The notes: generated from the sequence alone by a model not told the origin. 64,000 bases of DNA from Serinus canaria (GCF_022539315.1 NC_066313.1:34881059-34945058), one strand, 5' to 3'. Shown: positions 1-10,554, numbered from the stretch's first letter. A program made the numbers and translations.

Positions 1-219
1 TACTTCTTTGTCATAACCAGAATTCTTTTCTCGTATTTTGAAGCTCAAGATAACAACATCACTTCTACCAAAATCAAGGTCTTCTAAGGTTAATATCAGA
101 ATTTCTAGACTTTATGTAGAAGAAGTGTTGTAGAAATGTACAACACTGAATAACCAAGCAAGCTTTAACTTGGCCAACTGATGACAAATTTGGAAAACCT
201 TAAGTTCCACATACTGTAC
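1..219 (-). other. CHORDC1 intron 4 (5' part only)
   Basis: Minus-strand intronic sequence following the donor at 219-214. None of its reading frames shows the expected linker or CHORD-2 sequence, so exon 5 is beyond base 1. Confidence 0.85.
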
Positions 220-380
220 CTTGGTCTCTTAATTGTTTCCAATGGTTTTGGTGCCTGAATTATGTGTTCTTGAAATTTGGGTTTCAGTTCAGCCAGCTCC
301 TTTCGTTCAGAGGTAGTTTTGACTTCTGGTTTAACAGGCTCAGGAGGTTTCTCGCTGTTATGGAAACCCTTTGTACAGCC
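220..380 (-). CDS. CHORDC1: CHORDC1 coding exon 4 (residues 58-110 plus 2 nt)
   Basis: Minus-strand exon of 161 bp, acceptor CCACAATAG (381 upward), donor GTACAG (219 downward). It opens [20 protein letters not shown] and runs on through [20 protein letters not shown] to ETIKRP plus two bases. Cys59 and His64 are the last two zinc ligands of CHORD-1. The rest is the charged Pro/Lys/Glu-rich linker toward CHORD-2. Residue 63 is Phe here where I recall Arg in human. The exon ends in phase 2, so the next exon (human ...SPDEPMTNLELK) must start with one base. I could not find it in 1-219, so CHORD-2 and the CS domain lie outside the window. Confidence 0.95.
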
Positions 381-888
381 CTATTGTGGAAAGCATATGT
401 TTTTATTTATATATAAATGCAACGTAGTTCATATGCACTATAAATTAACAAAAACTGCAACAAGTCTTCTTGACTCATTTCTTCAGCTCCATCTTTTTCT
501 TTAGCCCACTCTTAACACTGGCTGCAAAGGCAACCCTACCACTAAAGTGGAAAATATTTTCATTTTGGATATAAGTTAAAAGAAAAATGCATACTTTCTG
601 TAGTCAAGCAGAGGCAATAAATGTGGACCATCCTTCTTTATTAGCAAGTAGCTCTAGCCAAACCTATTTTGATAATTTTAACAAAGCTTGAAAATGAGCT
701 TTGACTTCAGCATTATACGAAAAAAAATAGAGCATATAAGATTTAAGACATTTTTAACAGAAGTAGGCTAATTTAAAACATATAAGCACATGCACCATTT
801 AATATTAATCACTGTCACTTGACAAGTATTGTCAATTTGTAAATAGTAAATTGTAGAATAGAAATTGTAAATAATCAAGAGTACATAC
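381..888 (-). other. CHORDC1 intron 3
   Basis: 508-bp intron between exons 3 and 4, GT-AG, with a pyrimidine stretch before the 381 acceptor. I see no repeat or other feature in it. Confidence 0.93.
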
Positions 889-945
889 CACAATGCTTAA
901 GAAGTCAGAAAAGTCTGTTGTTCTCCTCTTACAACATGACCAACC
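889..945 (-). CDS. CHORDC1: CHORDC1 coding exon 3 (residues 39-57)
   Basis: Minus-strand exon of 57 bp, acceptor TTTATAG (946 upward), donor GTATGT (888 downward), phase 0 at both ends. It encodes [19 protein letters not shown], identical to the mammalian protein as I remember it. Cys42 and Cys43 are zinc ligands 5 and 6, and W40 and the DF.DFL stretch are invariant in CHORD domains. The exon completes the core of CHORD-1. Confidence 0.96.
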
Positions 946-2950
946 CTATAAACATTTTGAAAGAGAAACAGCATAGGCATGACTACCAAACTTGACAACA
1001 GCTTAAAAAAAGAAAAATATTTATTATATTTCTTTAAAAGATGTGGCTTATCAAAATTAGCAATTGTTTTCTTCCCTACTGTGGACAATAGTATCATCTG
1101 CATTTTTAAAAGTCAGAGAAGTCTTCTAGTTTGCTGGTGCTGCCTTAATCAGAAAGTTCAGTAAATGTGAGGCAATAGTTTCAGGACAAGTTAGGTGCCA
1201 ACTCTGTGCAATAGAAAACAGAAACGTTACTTCATCTCATTAAGTAACACGTAAGTCAAACGAACAAAGACTACACCAATGAGCCAGGCCCATCTGGTCA
1301 ATGCACAGGCCCTCTTCCAAAAATGATAGGGATTTTTTTTTTCCTTTTCTTGAGCACCACCCAGATCTTTCAATTTCTTATTTCCCACCAACAGACCTGG
1401 ATATGTGCATTGCACAGCTATCCAACTGCATCAATCAAGAGCACTTTTTATTATATAAACCAGAAATTCAATTTTAGAGCAAATTGCCTTGCCACTGTGA
1501 ATAATATTTCTTAGAACTCAAAGAACCTTATTAGAGGCAACAGTTTGACTAATGCACCACTGCTTTGAAAGCTTAAGTGGTGTAACACAATGGGTTTTAG
1601 GTAGGTGGTTCTAAAATACCCTCAAAATATAAACTATTTCCACAGTTGAGGAGACAAAAGGTTCATCCTGCCTACCTAGATTATCTAGAACTCATAGCAC
1701 AAAGAAAACTGCTCATTTGCAATTATGATGAATTTTTAATAAGGTCAAGAGGCAGGATAAGGAGAAGGAGGAAAGTGGTACTTGTTTATAAACAGTGAAA
1801 AAGTAAGAGAAAGAGGCAGTAAACATAGGTTTTTGAGCTAACTCAAAATAATTTCTTTGTAATTATGTAGAAGATTTTTGTACTGTGCTCTGAGTACAGC
1901 TATAATTTTGCACAAAAAAATTTACCATTGTTTAAGCAACTGTACAGTATTTGATCTAAGAGTATTTGCCCCAATTTGCCAGTGGCACATGATGGCTGAT
2001 TCCAGAGTCAGGTACTGCAATATAAGCAACGGCTCACAGCAAACACACTGCCCAGCAGCGTGAATGCAGAAGCTTTCACAGGGCCAAAATACACCACATT
2101 GTTGGGATGAGATGCACTTCCAGTAGAAGAAGTTCCTAAGTACCAAAAAAACCCCAAAAACCACTCACTCCCCTCAAATCTCAGCTAACAGCAGTTTAGT
2201 GTTGTAAGAAAAGCCACTTAGGCTACATCACTGTTAATAAAGTGCCAGGCTCCATTTTTGGACACCAGATTTTTGACTACACACAAATTATTAGAATGAT
2301 TTCCAGCACTGTTTCAGCAATTATGTCTGAAATGATCCCCTGTAAGCACTTTGTATGCATCCTTGAAGAGGGAAAACAGTTTAGCACAAAGCCAAGAATG
2401 GGCTGTGCAGTTGGCCTAATCACTGGAGACCCATCACAGGTATATTTAATTCTTCACTGAAGATGGAGCCCAAGAATCCTGGACAGCTGCATAAGAGGCA
2501 TGGCTGACCAGACCCAATTTTACTAACATCCTCATTTGGCTGATTAAATGAACGTGACTGTATTTTACAGCAGACAAATGTCACATACACATTAGTGCCC
2601 TGGCCACATTAGACCACAAGCAGCTGCTCTGAATTCCAAGCAGGTTAATTAATTTAAAGAGTATGAAACCTCCCAATGGCTCCACAGTCCTATTTGGAGG
2701 ACCTAATTAAACTGCTGAGAGACCTAAAGTCAGTTAATCAACAGGAAACAAGTCATCTAGACTTGCATGGCATTTAGACCATAGGAGTGGAGTTTTAAAT
2801 TTCTTTCTCGGGAATTAGTAACTATGCTTTTCTAATTTTATGGGGTTGTTCATGATAGGCTGAACATCAGTTTCTCAGCACTGAAAGATCTGGAATTAAA
2901 AAGATGAAAAACCACATAGATAATACTTAAAAGGACAGTTGCATACTTAC
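946..2950 (-). other. CHORDC1 intron 2
   Basis: 2-kb GT-AG intron between exons 2 and 3. AT-rich sequence without recognisable repeats or conserved coding sequence on either strand. The short open frames in it show no family resemblance. Confidence 0.92.
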
Positions 2951-3000
2951 TTTGAGAGCATCATGAAAAACGGGCACACCTGGATGGTATGTGCATGAAC
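2951..3000 (-). CDS. CHORDC1: CHORDC1 coding exon 2 (residues 22-38)
   Basis: Minus-strand exon of 50 bp between acceptor ...TTCTAG (3001 upward) and donor GTAAGT (2950 downward). Joined to the single leftover base of exon 1 it reads GSCTYHPGVPVFHDALK, exactly the CHORD-1 continuation. Cys24 and His27 are zinc ligands 3 and 4, and the HPGVP.FH motif is the family signature. It ends in phase 0, matching exon 3. It is too short to be found as an open reading frame and was located by homology and splice signals. Confidence 0.96.
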
Positions 3001-6000
3001 CTAGAAGACAATGATTAATATTAATATTGAGGCACACCAAGAATCTTTATTCATATGATTACAAACCCAGCAAAAATGCCACATTTACAATTCAAGTATG
3101 CTATGAGCTGCCCCACTTCCCCAAGTGCACATCATTACTCAGAAAAATCCAGATTCCACCAAAAAAGTTATCTGAGTGCATATATTAAACATAAATAATC
3201 AGGTCTTCTTTCTTCTTAAGTATTATACAACACAAACTAGAAAGCAGGTATCTAAGACAAACTACTAGTTCCATGTGCAGCAAGGAAACTCTCTATGGAT
3301 CATGCCTGGCCTCACCAATAATTTTGCAGAAGTAAGAAGGTGAACCTATGGCTACCTGACAAACAGAAAATACTGATTTATCTCTTCAAATACATCTATT
3401 TGAACCTGATCAGAGCTTTCTGCTGAGAAGCATTCTGTTAAAAAAATCCCTTGATGTAAATCATGAGTTCATGATTTGAACTGTAATTACCTGTATGTCT
3501 GTAGTATCCTAAGCCACCTAAGGATTTAAACCCAAAGGTTAGTCTTCCACACACATGCAATTTTGATGTATCAATACTATTTATTACTAATAGATTCTGT
3601 ACAAACACTTCACTGGAACACAATCTCCATTAATGAACGTGTTTGAATTCACAAATGTTTATCAACATTACACAGCTGTTCTCTTTTACTTGTATGCCTT
3701 TAACATGTAATAAAACTGTTCTGATTATATAACTTCTCACTGACATTTACTGCATGGACAGTATTTTACTGACTTGACTCTAAGCACCATCTTTTAGCCT
3801 TTAAAGCAAAATTAGAAACACTTTAAATTAAAAGTGACACAAACAGTAACAATGCACATAATAGGAAGCAAAACAAAAAAGTGATAAATAACTTCATTAG
3901 CAATCTGCCTAAAGATATTTAATAGGCAAAAAACCCAACCCAGACAGTTTTATCTTTTTTATAACTATGTAGATTTTTAAAGAAACCTCATTTTGCATAA
4001 TGTCCTTTGATTTTATATTCAGTGTCTATGTTTAAAGCACTAATACAGTCTAAGGGACATCAGTGCCCACCTTAACTCAAAATGCACATATTTTGGGACA
4101 TGAGTCCTCCAGCAAGACTTACAAATATATCCATAAACCTCTATCAATTCCTTCAGTTTCAGGATGAAAAGCTAATGCTGGTAAACCTCACAGGAAAATT
4201 AAAAAGGAAAAAAGATGGTTATTTTGAATAGAGATCAGGACTTCACTGTTAAAGCAAATAAAAGTAGAGGCTGCTCTTTTCCAAAAGTATGAAAGTACGT
4301 CATTAGAAGTATCATGAGAGTAAAAATAAACTCTGTTTTGTAGCAAAGATTACTTCTGAGTCAGAAGACTTAAATGAATATTTCTAATTACTCACTAGAG
4401 AGATGCTGTTAATAACAGCTACCGTTTTAGAGACCAGAACCATCACAAAATCAACTAACTCAGGGGTGGCTACGCTCCAGCTCAAGGCAGACACAGACAA
4501 GTGCCTGGTCATCCACCTGGCCAAGTGCAATCCTTTTTCCTCACTCCCTGGAGCCTGGTCTGCAGAAGGTACCAAGTGGAGCAAATGACAGCCCACTTGG
4601 CTGCTGCTTCCTGAGGGCCCTGCATGCTCCAGGAGAGAAGATGCCAGGACAAGGAGCTCTGCAGTGCCTCAGCAGAGCCAGCGGGATCTGACCACTGAGG
4701 CGTCTGACCATTGTGCTTGCTAGAGGACAGTAAAACACCAGCCTGTATGTGCTCACACCGAGTCCAACAGAAAATTAGGATACAAACAGATAAAAGCATA
4801 GTCTAGTTCTGATTCACATGAAATCAGATTACTGCAGCTTTTGGTTGCTGTTTTACATTTTCACTGAAAAACAACCCCAAAACCTAAACAAAACAAGTTA
4901 CCTCTCCACTGCTGTTAATACCTTTCCTTTACCAGGAAGACTGATGTATTTCAAAGCCATTTTCTCCAACCCTCAGATAATTTTTGGAGACACAAGTACC
5001 ATAACTTTTCACGTTTCTGTTTGTTTGGAGCTTTTCTGATGTCAATTTCATAGTCAAACTGATCCTACCGTGCACTATCACCTTACTGCTGCATCCTTAA
5101 AACACTTTATTAGTTCTTTCACTAAATATCAAAGTAGAAATCTGTAGGGGTCACCCATATGAAAAGATGTTTCTCTGTAGCAATCTGTGAATAATCACAT
5201 TTACCTTCAGAACTGCTTAGTCTAGCACACAGTGATTCCACTACCTGTTCCAGCCACTTACTGGAACAATTTTCATGTCATGAAGTTGTTCTCCCCAAGC
5301 CAAGCACCGCAGAGTTAGCATATAGCCATGCCAACCTGACCTAGTTTACTACAGCTTGATCACAAACTGTAAAGAACTGTTACTTTCATAAGGAGCACAG
5401 GTCACAAAGTCCTAATAGGATTTCTTTTTTTTTAAGCAATAAATACCCTTATCTGCTTTGCCTTTTGGGGCAAAGGGGTTTAGGGAATAGTGGTGGAAGA
5501 GATCACTAAATGTAAGCATTCCACAACCATGTCTGCTTCTGCTATTACTAACATTAGCAAGTCCTGCTCAATAGGTTGCCCCTCTCTATGCAAAGACACG
5601 TAGCTGAGAAAAATAAACACTCTTTATTGCCACGGTTCTAAACCACGAAAAATGTGCAAGCTAGAACATGTTAGCCTACTTCTAGCCCCGGGGATCACTA
5701 AAAATTAAATGAACACAAAGAGAGCATTCTAGAAATTCAACCAACACAGTTACTTTATAAACCAGGGGAGGGCGATTCTTCTGAAAACTCAACTCACTCT
5801 TCTGCACCTCTGCAGATTTATGAAACGCCAAATGACAGAGGTTAAAATACGCTTCACCAGCATTCCCAGCAAACACAGAAGCACTGCAAGCGCTTAAGGC
5901 ACTTGGAAAAGCAGGCACACGTGTGCAATTCAGATACATATAATTACCTGCTGCAAGTCCGCACACTTGAACTAAAAAAAAAAATGTAACAAAACCCAAA

Positions 6001-6327
6001 CAGACCAACCAAACGAAAAAAAAAAAAAACCCGCTGGTAACTGCAATGAATGCAACACCCACAGAGGCCCTCAGCAGAGAAGCCTACATTGGCCTTGAGA
6101 GCCTTTGGCACAGATGACAGCGCTGTGCAGCGCCGGGCCTGCCCCGGCCCACACGCGTGTCCCCGGGGCAGCCGCACCCCGGGGCCGGGTGACAGCCCCG
6201 CAGCACCGCGGGGCCCGGCCCCGGGCAGGACGGGCTCACTCCGCCCTGCAGGGCCCCAGAGGCCGCCCCTACTCCCCGCGCTGGCAGCCAGGGAGGCACC
6301 GCGCCCCGGCCAGTCCGCCGCTCTCAC
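3001..6327 (-). other. CHORDC1 intron 1
   Basis: 3.3-kb GT-AG first intron. The part next to exon 1 (about 6115-6327) belongs to the CpG island. The rest is AT-rich with two short A-runs (5976-5986 and 6018-6029). No CR1 or other dispersed repeat was recognised. Confidence 0.92.
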
Positions 6328-6391
6328 CCTCCGTGTTGTTCTCGGGGTCGAAGCGCTGCCCGCAGCCCCGGTTGTAGCAGAGCAGCGACAT
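6328..6391 (-). CDS. CHORDC1: CHORDC1 coding exon 1 (start codon, residues 1-21 plus 1 nt)
   Basis: Read on the minus strand, the ATG at 6391-6389 sits in a good context (G at -3, GCGGCC before it). It opens MSLLCYNRGCGQRFDPENNT and one more Glu, nearly identical to the N-terminus of vertebrate CHORDC1 (CHP-1/morgana; human starts MALLCYNRGC). The exon ends AGG followed by the donor GTGAGAG (6327-6321), leaving one nucleotide of codon 22. Cys5 and Cys10 are the first two zinc ligands of CHORD domain 1. CHORDC1 is a cytosolic HSP90 co-chaperone with two CHORD domains and a C-terminal CS domain, and is also reported to restrain ROCK kinases. The exon lies inside a CpG island, as expected for the first exon of a widely expressed gene. 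Transcription start and 5' UTR extent cannot be fixed from sequence. Confidence 0.96.
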
Positions 6392-6480
6392 GGCCGCAGC
6401 ACCTCCTGCCCCGCCGCCCGGGAGATCCGAGCCCGCAGGAACACGGCGGAAGGAAGGAAGGAAGCCGGGCAGCAGCACCG

Positions 6481-6490
6481 GGGGCGGGGC
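6481..6490 (+). promoter_or_regulatory. GC box (Sp1/KLF-type)
   Basis: GGGGCGGGGC, a full Sp1 consensus, 90-100 bp upstream of the CHORDC1 start codon between the heat-shock element and the ATG. Likely part of the core promoter. Confidence 0.6.
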
Positions 6491-6522
6491 AGCTCCGGCG
6501 GCGGAAAGAGCCGGCCGGAGCC

Positions 6523-6545
6523 TTCCGGAATCTTCACGAACCTTC
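6523..6545. promoter_or_regulatory. Perfect five-unit heat-shock element (HSF1 site)
   Basis: The sequence holds TTC-cg-GAA-tc-TTC-ac-GAA-cc-TTC: five inverted nGAAn units, each separated by exactly two bases with no mismatch. An HSF1 trimer needs three units. The element lies 132-154 bp upstream of the CHORDC1 ATG on its 5' side, inside the CpG island. CHORDC1 is known as a heat-induced HSF1 target and HSP90 co-chaperone in mammals, so the placement makes sense. It could also serve a divergent transcript. Confidence 0.88.
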
Positions 6546-6573
6546 GGGGGCCGGTGAGAGCGGGCGGGCGGTC

Positions 6574-6583
6574 GCGCAGGCGC
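6574..6583. promoter_or_regulatory. NRF1-like site
   Basis: GCGCAGGCGC differs by one base from the palindromic NRF1 core GCGCATGCGC and lies about 190 bp upstream of the CHORDC1 ATG in the CpG island. NRF1 sites are common in housekeeping promoters. Assignment is by motif only. Confidence 0.4.
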
Positions 6584-6665
6584 TGCTGCGGGCCCGCGGG
6601 AGCGCCCGGCGGCCGGGCCCGGTAGTGAGTGGTGCCGCGGCTGTGCGGGAATGCCGGGCCTCCGG

Positions 6666-8732
6666 AGAGTTTCTGCCGCTTATCTTTATTTATTTTTTTC
6701 TTCCCCCCCCCCCCCTTTCCTTGCATGTGAGTTTGATTTGAAATAAATGCTTGTGTGTGCGTATTAAAAGGCTGTCTCATCTGCACTGAAGCACAGATGC
6801 CAGCATCAGAAGCCTACTGTGAAAACCATTAATTTATGTTCTCTTAGTTCCCTGAAAGTTTGCCCGGCTGCTCCTGACAGGTGGCCAATTTATATATGCT
6901 TTATAGCGTGCATTATAGAGATTGTATTTAAAATCATAGAATAATTTGCAGTTGAAGGGACCTTCCAGATCATCTAGTTCCAACCCCACCACGAAAGGGA
7001 AGGACACTTCACTAGACCACGGTGCTCCAATCCCCTTCCAACCTGGAACACCAGGGATCAGGCGTCCACTGTCCCACTGCCTCAACACCCTCAAAATAAA
7101 TGTTTTCCTAATACTGAGTCTAAAATTTCCAATTTGAAGCCACTCCTTCACTTGTCGCTGCATGCTGTTCTAAATACATAACTACAGGCATCGACATTAC
7201 AGCACGCAATTACAAACTGATTCCTCCCGGTGAAACACCTACAGCCCAGCTTTTAAAATAGAACTGCCCAGGTGTTTGTACAGCCTAAGTGAAATCCTGA
7301 AGCACGTGTGCACAGAATGAACAAAAGTGCTTCATAAAGGGAATTTCAGGATGCAAAAGGATCATCAGGAGACTGCTTCTGATGTAGCCCTGTTCTGCAA
7401 ACTTGTGAGTGAATGCCTGATGTCTGCTGGCACCTTTTTATGTGTGTGTCGGGTAAAGATACACATTTGTTTGAACCATTGAATACCGAGTGCTTCCCTC
7501 TGATGTGCAGTTCCTATTGAGGTCTCTTGTAGTTTAAAGAAGGAAAAAAAAGCATTCTCTTCTATTTACCAGAAGCATTTCAATGTATAAATGCAAGTGG
7601 TAATAAGAGTTTGGAAAGAAAGGGGATACTTAAGAATGCTTCTCCTTCTATATAAAAGCATTTAATTATCTCTTTTTTTGTTCAATGCTTTATAAAATAA
7701 GTAGAAGATTAACAGAAATGTTGCATATAGATGTATGAGCATCATTACATCATTACATTAGAAATTCTTCATGAGGTGAATAATTGTTCTTAAAACATAA
7801 AATTCATGTTTCCCTGTCAGTGAAAGTGCCACATGAAAATAGAATGTGATTTATATACGTAAAATAAGTTTTGTGGTATTTCTGTGACCATGGTTGCCTT
7901 TCAGCCAGAGTGTGCAAGCATACATCCATTTAAGAAGGAGCCAACATTTTGCAGAAATACAAAAAAAGTTATGCTTCTTCAGAGGCAGCATCAATTTCTG
8001 TTCAAAGAATATTTTTAAAAGGTTCAGGAGGAGTTATTTTAGCAGCGTGGTATTTACTGGATTAAACAGTAGCATTCCTATGATATTAGTAATGTAGTTT
8101 GGTTCTAACACTCTGAGGAGACTTGTGAAAAGAAAAATACAATCCATGTGTTTCCAAAAAGTATCATGTGTGTCTTCCCCACCTAATTGCTAGCTCACTG
8201 ATATGGACACCTGCCTTTATATCTTCCAGACAGAAATAAAAAAGGAATACATTTCCTTCATAATTCAAAATTCTAATGCATATGGCATTAAAGAAAATTG
8301 TTAATTTTAACACACAAAGTCAGATCTCTGAAAATCACCGAGCTGTATGTGTCATCTTTGTATGTGACACTAAATAGAATGAGGTGTTTTGTTTCTCAGA
8401 ACATTATAGAAGCAAATAATGGTTTGTAATCAGCTCTTGAAATTGTGTGTATTCGGCACAAAACACCACTAATTGACAGTACATAATCTTCATCTCAAAA
8501 GGTAGAAAGGTAGAAAGTAACTTGTTCAAATAAGATTTAGATAATCATCTTGTGGGCATGACAGACTTAAATTTAATTTCTTCCTATATATTTTGTGTTG
8601 AAACTTTTCATTGGAAATTCAGAGTGATAAGGAATAATGGTCTAATGGATGATCACTGGATTTTGGTTCCCTAGAACTTAAAATATGAAAAGTACATAGA
8701 TAATTTTTATGTGTTTTGTCCTTTATTTTCAG
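6666..8732. other. Sequence right of the CpG island, no gene seen
   Basis: Contains a run of 13 C (6703-6715) next to a T-rich stretch, a CR1 fragment (6931-7172) and otherwise AT-rich single-copy-like DNA. An open frame at 7894-8097 has an acceptor-like TTTCAG at its start but no recognisable protein similarity, so I do not call it. Confidence 0.6.
6931..7172 (-). mobile_element. CR1 LINE 3' fragment (5'-truncated)
   Basis: Read on the minus strand it is the end of a CR1 element: the RT-ORF tail, then GGTTGGAACTAGATGATCTG, CCCTTCAACTGC and a terminal TATGATTTT. Its plus-strand copy starts AAATCATAGAATAA and runs through TTCCAACCCCACCACG. Diverged and truncated at its 5' end like most CR1 copies. 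It lies 270 bp beyond the CpG island. Confidence 0.88.
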
Positions 8733-8853
8733 TTTCAAAGTCTTCCAAAGTGTTGGATTCCAGAGTGTTAGACAAGCTTTTATGGTGCCTTTAGCGACTG
8801 GATCTTGTATTAGGTGTTATAAGACATCTTATCTGAGAAATAGTGAAAGATTT
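8733..8853 (+). pseudogene. Exon-like remnant A of a decayed protein gene (SHLD2-like?)
   Basis: An excellent acceptor (TCCTTTATTTTCAG ending at 8732) and donor (GTGAGT at 8854) bracket 121 bp. The frame starting at 8734 is open for all 40 codons and ends ...CIRCYKTSYLRNSERF in phase 0, exactly the phase in which remnant B begins. The end resembles residues near 40-53 of human SHLD2 as I remember it (...LYSQHSLYLKDEK). SHLD2 (FAM35A) is the OB-fold subunit of shieldin, which protects DNA breaks from resection. No start codon or earlier exon was found. It may be a relic exon, a non-coding RNA exon or chance, so the identification is tentative. Confidence 0.35.
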
Positions 8854-9016
8854 GTGAGTGCATGCTTTTTATTTTAAATACATCTGCTGTATTTTTCTCA
8901 TGTCAGAAATGTTACAGTTAAAAATTTTGGAAGCAGTGTTCTGCCTTGAACAGACATAACACAGGAGAATATACACTCTGGATTTTATGTATGTATGATA
9001 GCTGACGGATTTATAT

Positions 9017-9060
9017 TCCCCCCACCCCTTTTCTTCTTCTTCTTTTTTTTTTTTCCCTCT
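9017..9060 (+). repeat. Pyrimidine-rich tract (CCCC/TTC/T)
   Basis: About 44 bases of almost pure pyrimidine (CCCCCCACCCC, then TTC repeats, then a T-run, then CCCTCTC). It works as a simple repeat and, by position, as a polypyrimidine tract before the AG at 9070-9071. Confidence 0.7.
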
Positions 9061-9071
9061 CATGGAGCTAG

Positions 9072-10143
9072 ATTCTGTGCAAAGATTTCCCTGAAAAAGC
9101 CACCTTGAATTTCTGCCAGTTAAAAGTCATTCCATCTCATCCACAGTTAATGGGACTTAGGTTTATTTCAAAGCCATTGGAAATGGCATAGCTTCCCTGT
9201 AGAACTGGAATCTGTAAAGAAACAGGATGTTTCAGCTCAGTTCTCAAAATGCAGAATCTTTGCAAATCTGATTTCCTTCCTAGTTTGTTGAGTGAGGAGT
9301 CTTTCATCCTGGAGTCTTCAAATCAGGAAATGTCCTGATTTTGTGCAGAACTGCTAAATATGGGATTGCAGAAAAGCCCCAAACTAAACCAGTTTTCAGT
9401 AAATCTGAAGGAGGGAGAGGAGAAGCTTTTCAATACTCAAGCTTCAGGTGAGAGCTCTGTTGCATCATGCCAGAATATTTTTGCTTCTAATCAGAGGCAG
9501 AGGGCTCCTTCAACTTCCTTGGAACAGAGGGTGAGTCCTTGAAATGTAAATGGATTCTGAGGACTCATTTAAAATCAAGGCAGGTAGCTCTGTTTCAGAT
9601 CTGAAAATATCAAAATGTGAAATAATTAAACAAATCCTTTCTTTAGGAAGCTTAGAAGACATTTAAAATACAAATGTAAATCCTTCTGAAGTTAAAAGCC
9701 AAAAGCCTGCAGAGCTTGCAAGAAACTGTCCTGTTCATCCGAATATGTTCAGATTTGATGGGCAGAACATCTTAAAATGTCATGTTTCATGGAGAGGCAG
9801 AACAACTGACTTTTTGGGAGAGAACACTTTTCTCCCCCTTCTGTAGTTTTTTAAATGCCAGGTTTTCCCAGGAGGTAAGAGAGATTAAACAGCATCCGCT
9901 TCTAATAATCCACCAGAGTGCTTGCTGCTAAAGCACGACCTGAATTTAAGTAGATGCTTCATTAAGGCTCACCACCTCCTTTGATATCTTGACTTTGGCA
10001 CAGGCTTGCTGTGCGATTGTTGGAATTAATTTAAGGAAGAATTTTCAAAGGTAATTTTCTTCTAAGTAAGCTAGGTGCCTGCAACATCTAGAAAACACTA
10101 TAATGTTTTAGGCAGTTTTCAGAAGTCTGCTTTCAGGTGCTGC
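9072..10143 (+). pseudogene. Large decayed coding exon B (SHLD2-like relic?)
   Basis: A long pyrimidine tract (9017-9060) and AG at 9070-9071 precede a frame open from 9072 with only two stops (TAG 9189, TGA 9336) up to 9542. Coding character then moves to the next frame around 9510-9550, starting MDSEDSFKIKAGSS. That frame has stops at 9664, 9844, 9886, 9982 and 10027, and several more by 10144. From 9072 to 9843, about 257 codons contain three stops where about a dozen are expected by chance. Collinear short matches to human SHLD2 as remembered: VSDLKIS (9592-9612, exact) and F-Q-K-S-A-F-R (10117-10137; human FHKSAIK). Weaker ones are FNT and C..IFASN. A CR1 lies 0.4 kb downstream. No later (OB-fold) exons were recognised. 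It reads as an inactivated copy, not a working gene. Confidence 0.42.
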
Positions 10144-10554
10144 TAAGGAGACTGAAAATTTCATTACTGAGTTCAGTAGGATGTGGGATAATATGTTGAC
10201 TCTTCCACATTTAAATTTTTCTATGTCTCTGACCTCGCTGCAGAAAGTAAAACCCCTTTGATGCAATATGCACAGCTATTCTCCAGAGTGCTGCTTTGTC
10301 ATAACTTGTAGCGATGCATGTATTATAATGACCTCTTTCATTTTTCCTGCAGCTGAAACAAGATTGAAATAATCTGTGAATGATTAAACATAAATTCTGT
10401 GTTGAAATTTAAAGAATTCCACTCCCTAGAAGACAGAAAATGGTAAGATAATTCGTGTAGCTACATACAGCACACGAATGCTGTGACCCAAAGCAGTTCA
10501 AACACAAAGTTGATGGATTACAGAAATACTGGTGGGAGAAGAACTGAAACTAAA

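Larger units (their letters stand above)
6115..6665. promoter_or_regulatory. CpG island and promoter region of CHORDC1
   Basis: About 550 bp of strongly GC-rich, CpG-dense DNA in an AT-rich background, spanning CHORDC1 exon 1 and upstream sequence. It holds a GC box GGGGCGGGGC (6481-6490), an NRF1-like GCGCAGGCGC (6574-6583), a GGAA tandem (6446-6466) and a perfect heat-shock element (6523-6545). No TATA box is placed appropriately for the minus strand, consistent with a CpG-type promoter with dispersed starts. The plus side carries donor-like CCG/GTGAGAG at 6554, so divergent transcription is possible. Island edges were judged by eye. Confidence 0.9.

Noticed and set aside
6050..6786. Long open frames on both strands across the CpG island
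   Set aside because: High GC lowers stop frequency. Only the 64-bp CHORDC1 exon 1 has homology and splice support; the extra frames are shadows.
8733..10143. DDIAS (noxin) as the identity of the decayed coding region
   Set aside because: A large Ser-rich exon fits, but I found no collinear residues; SHLD2 gave better, though still weak, matches.
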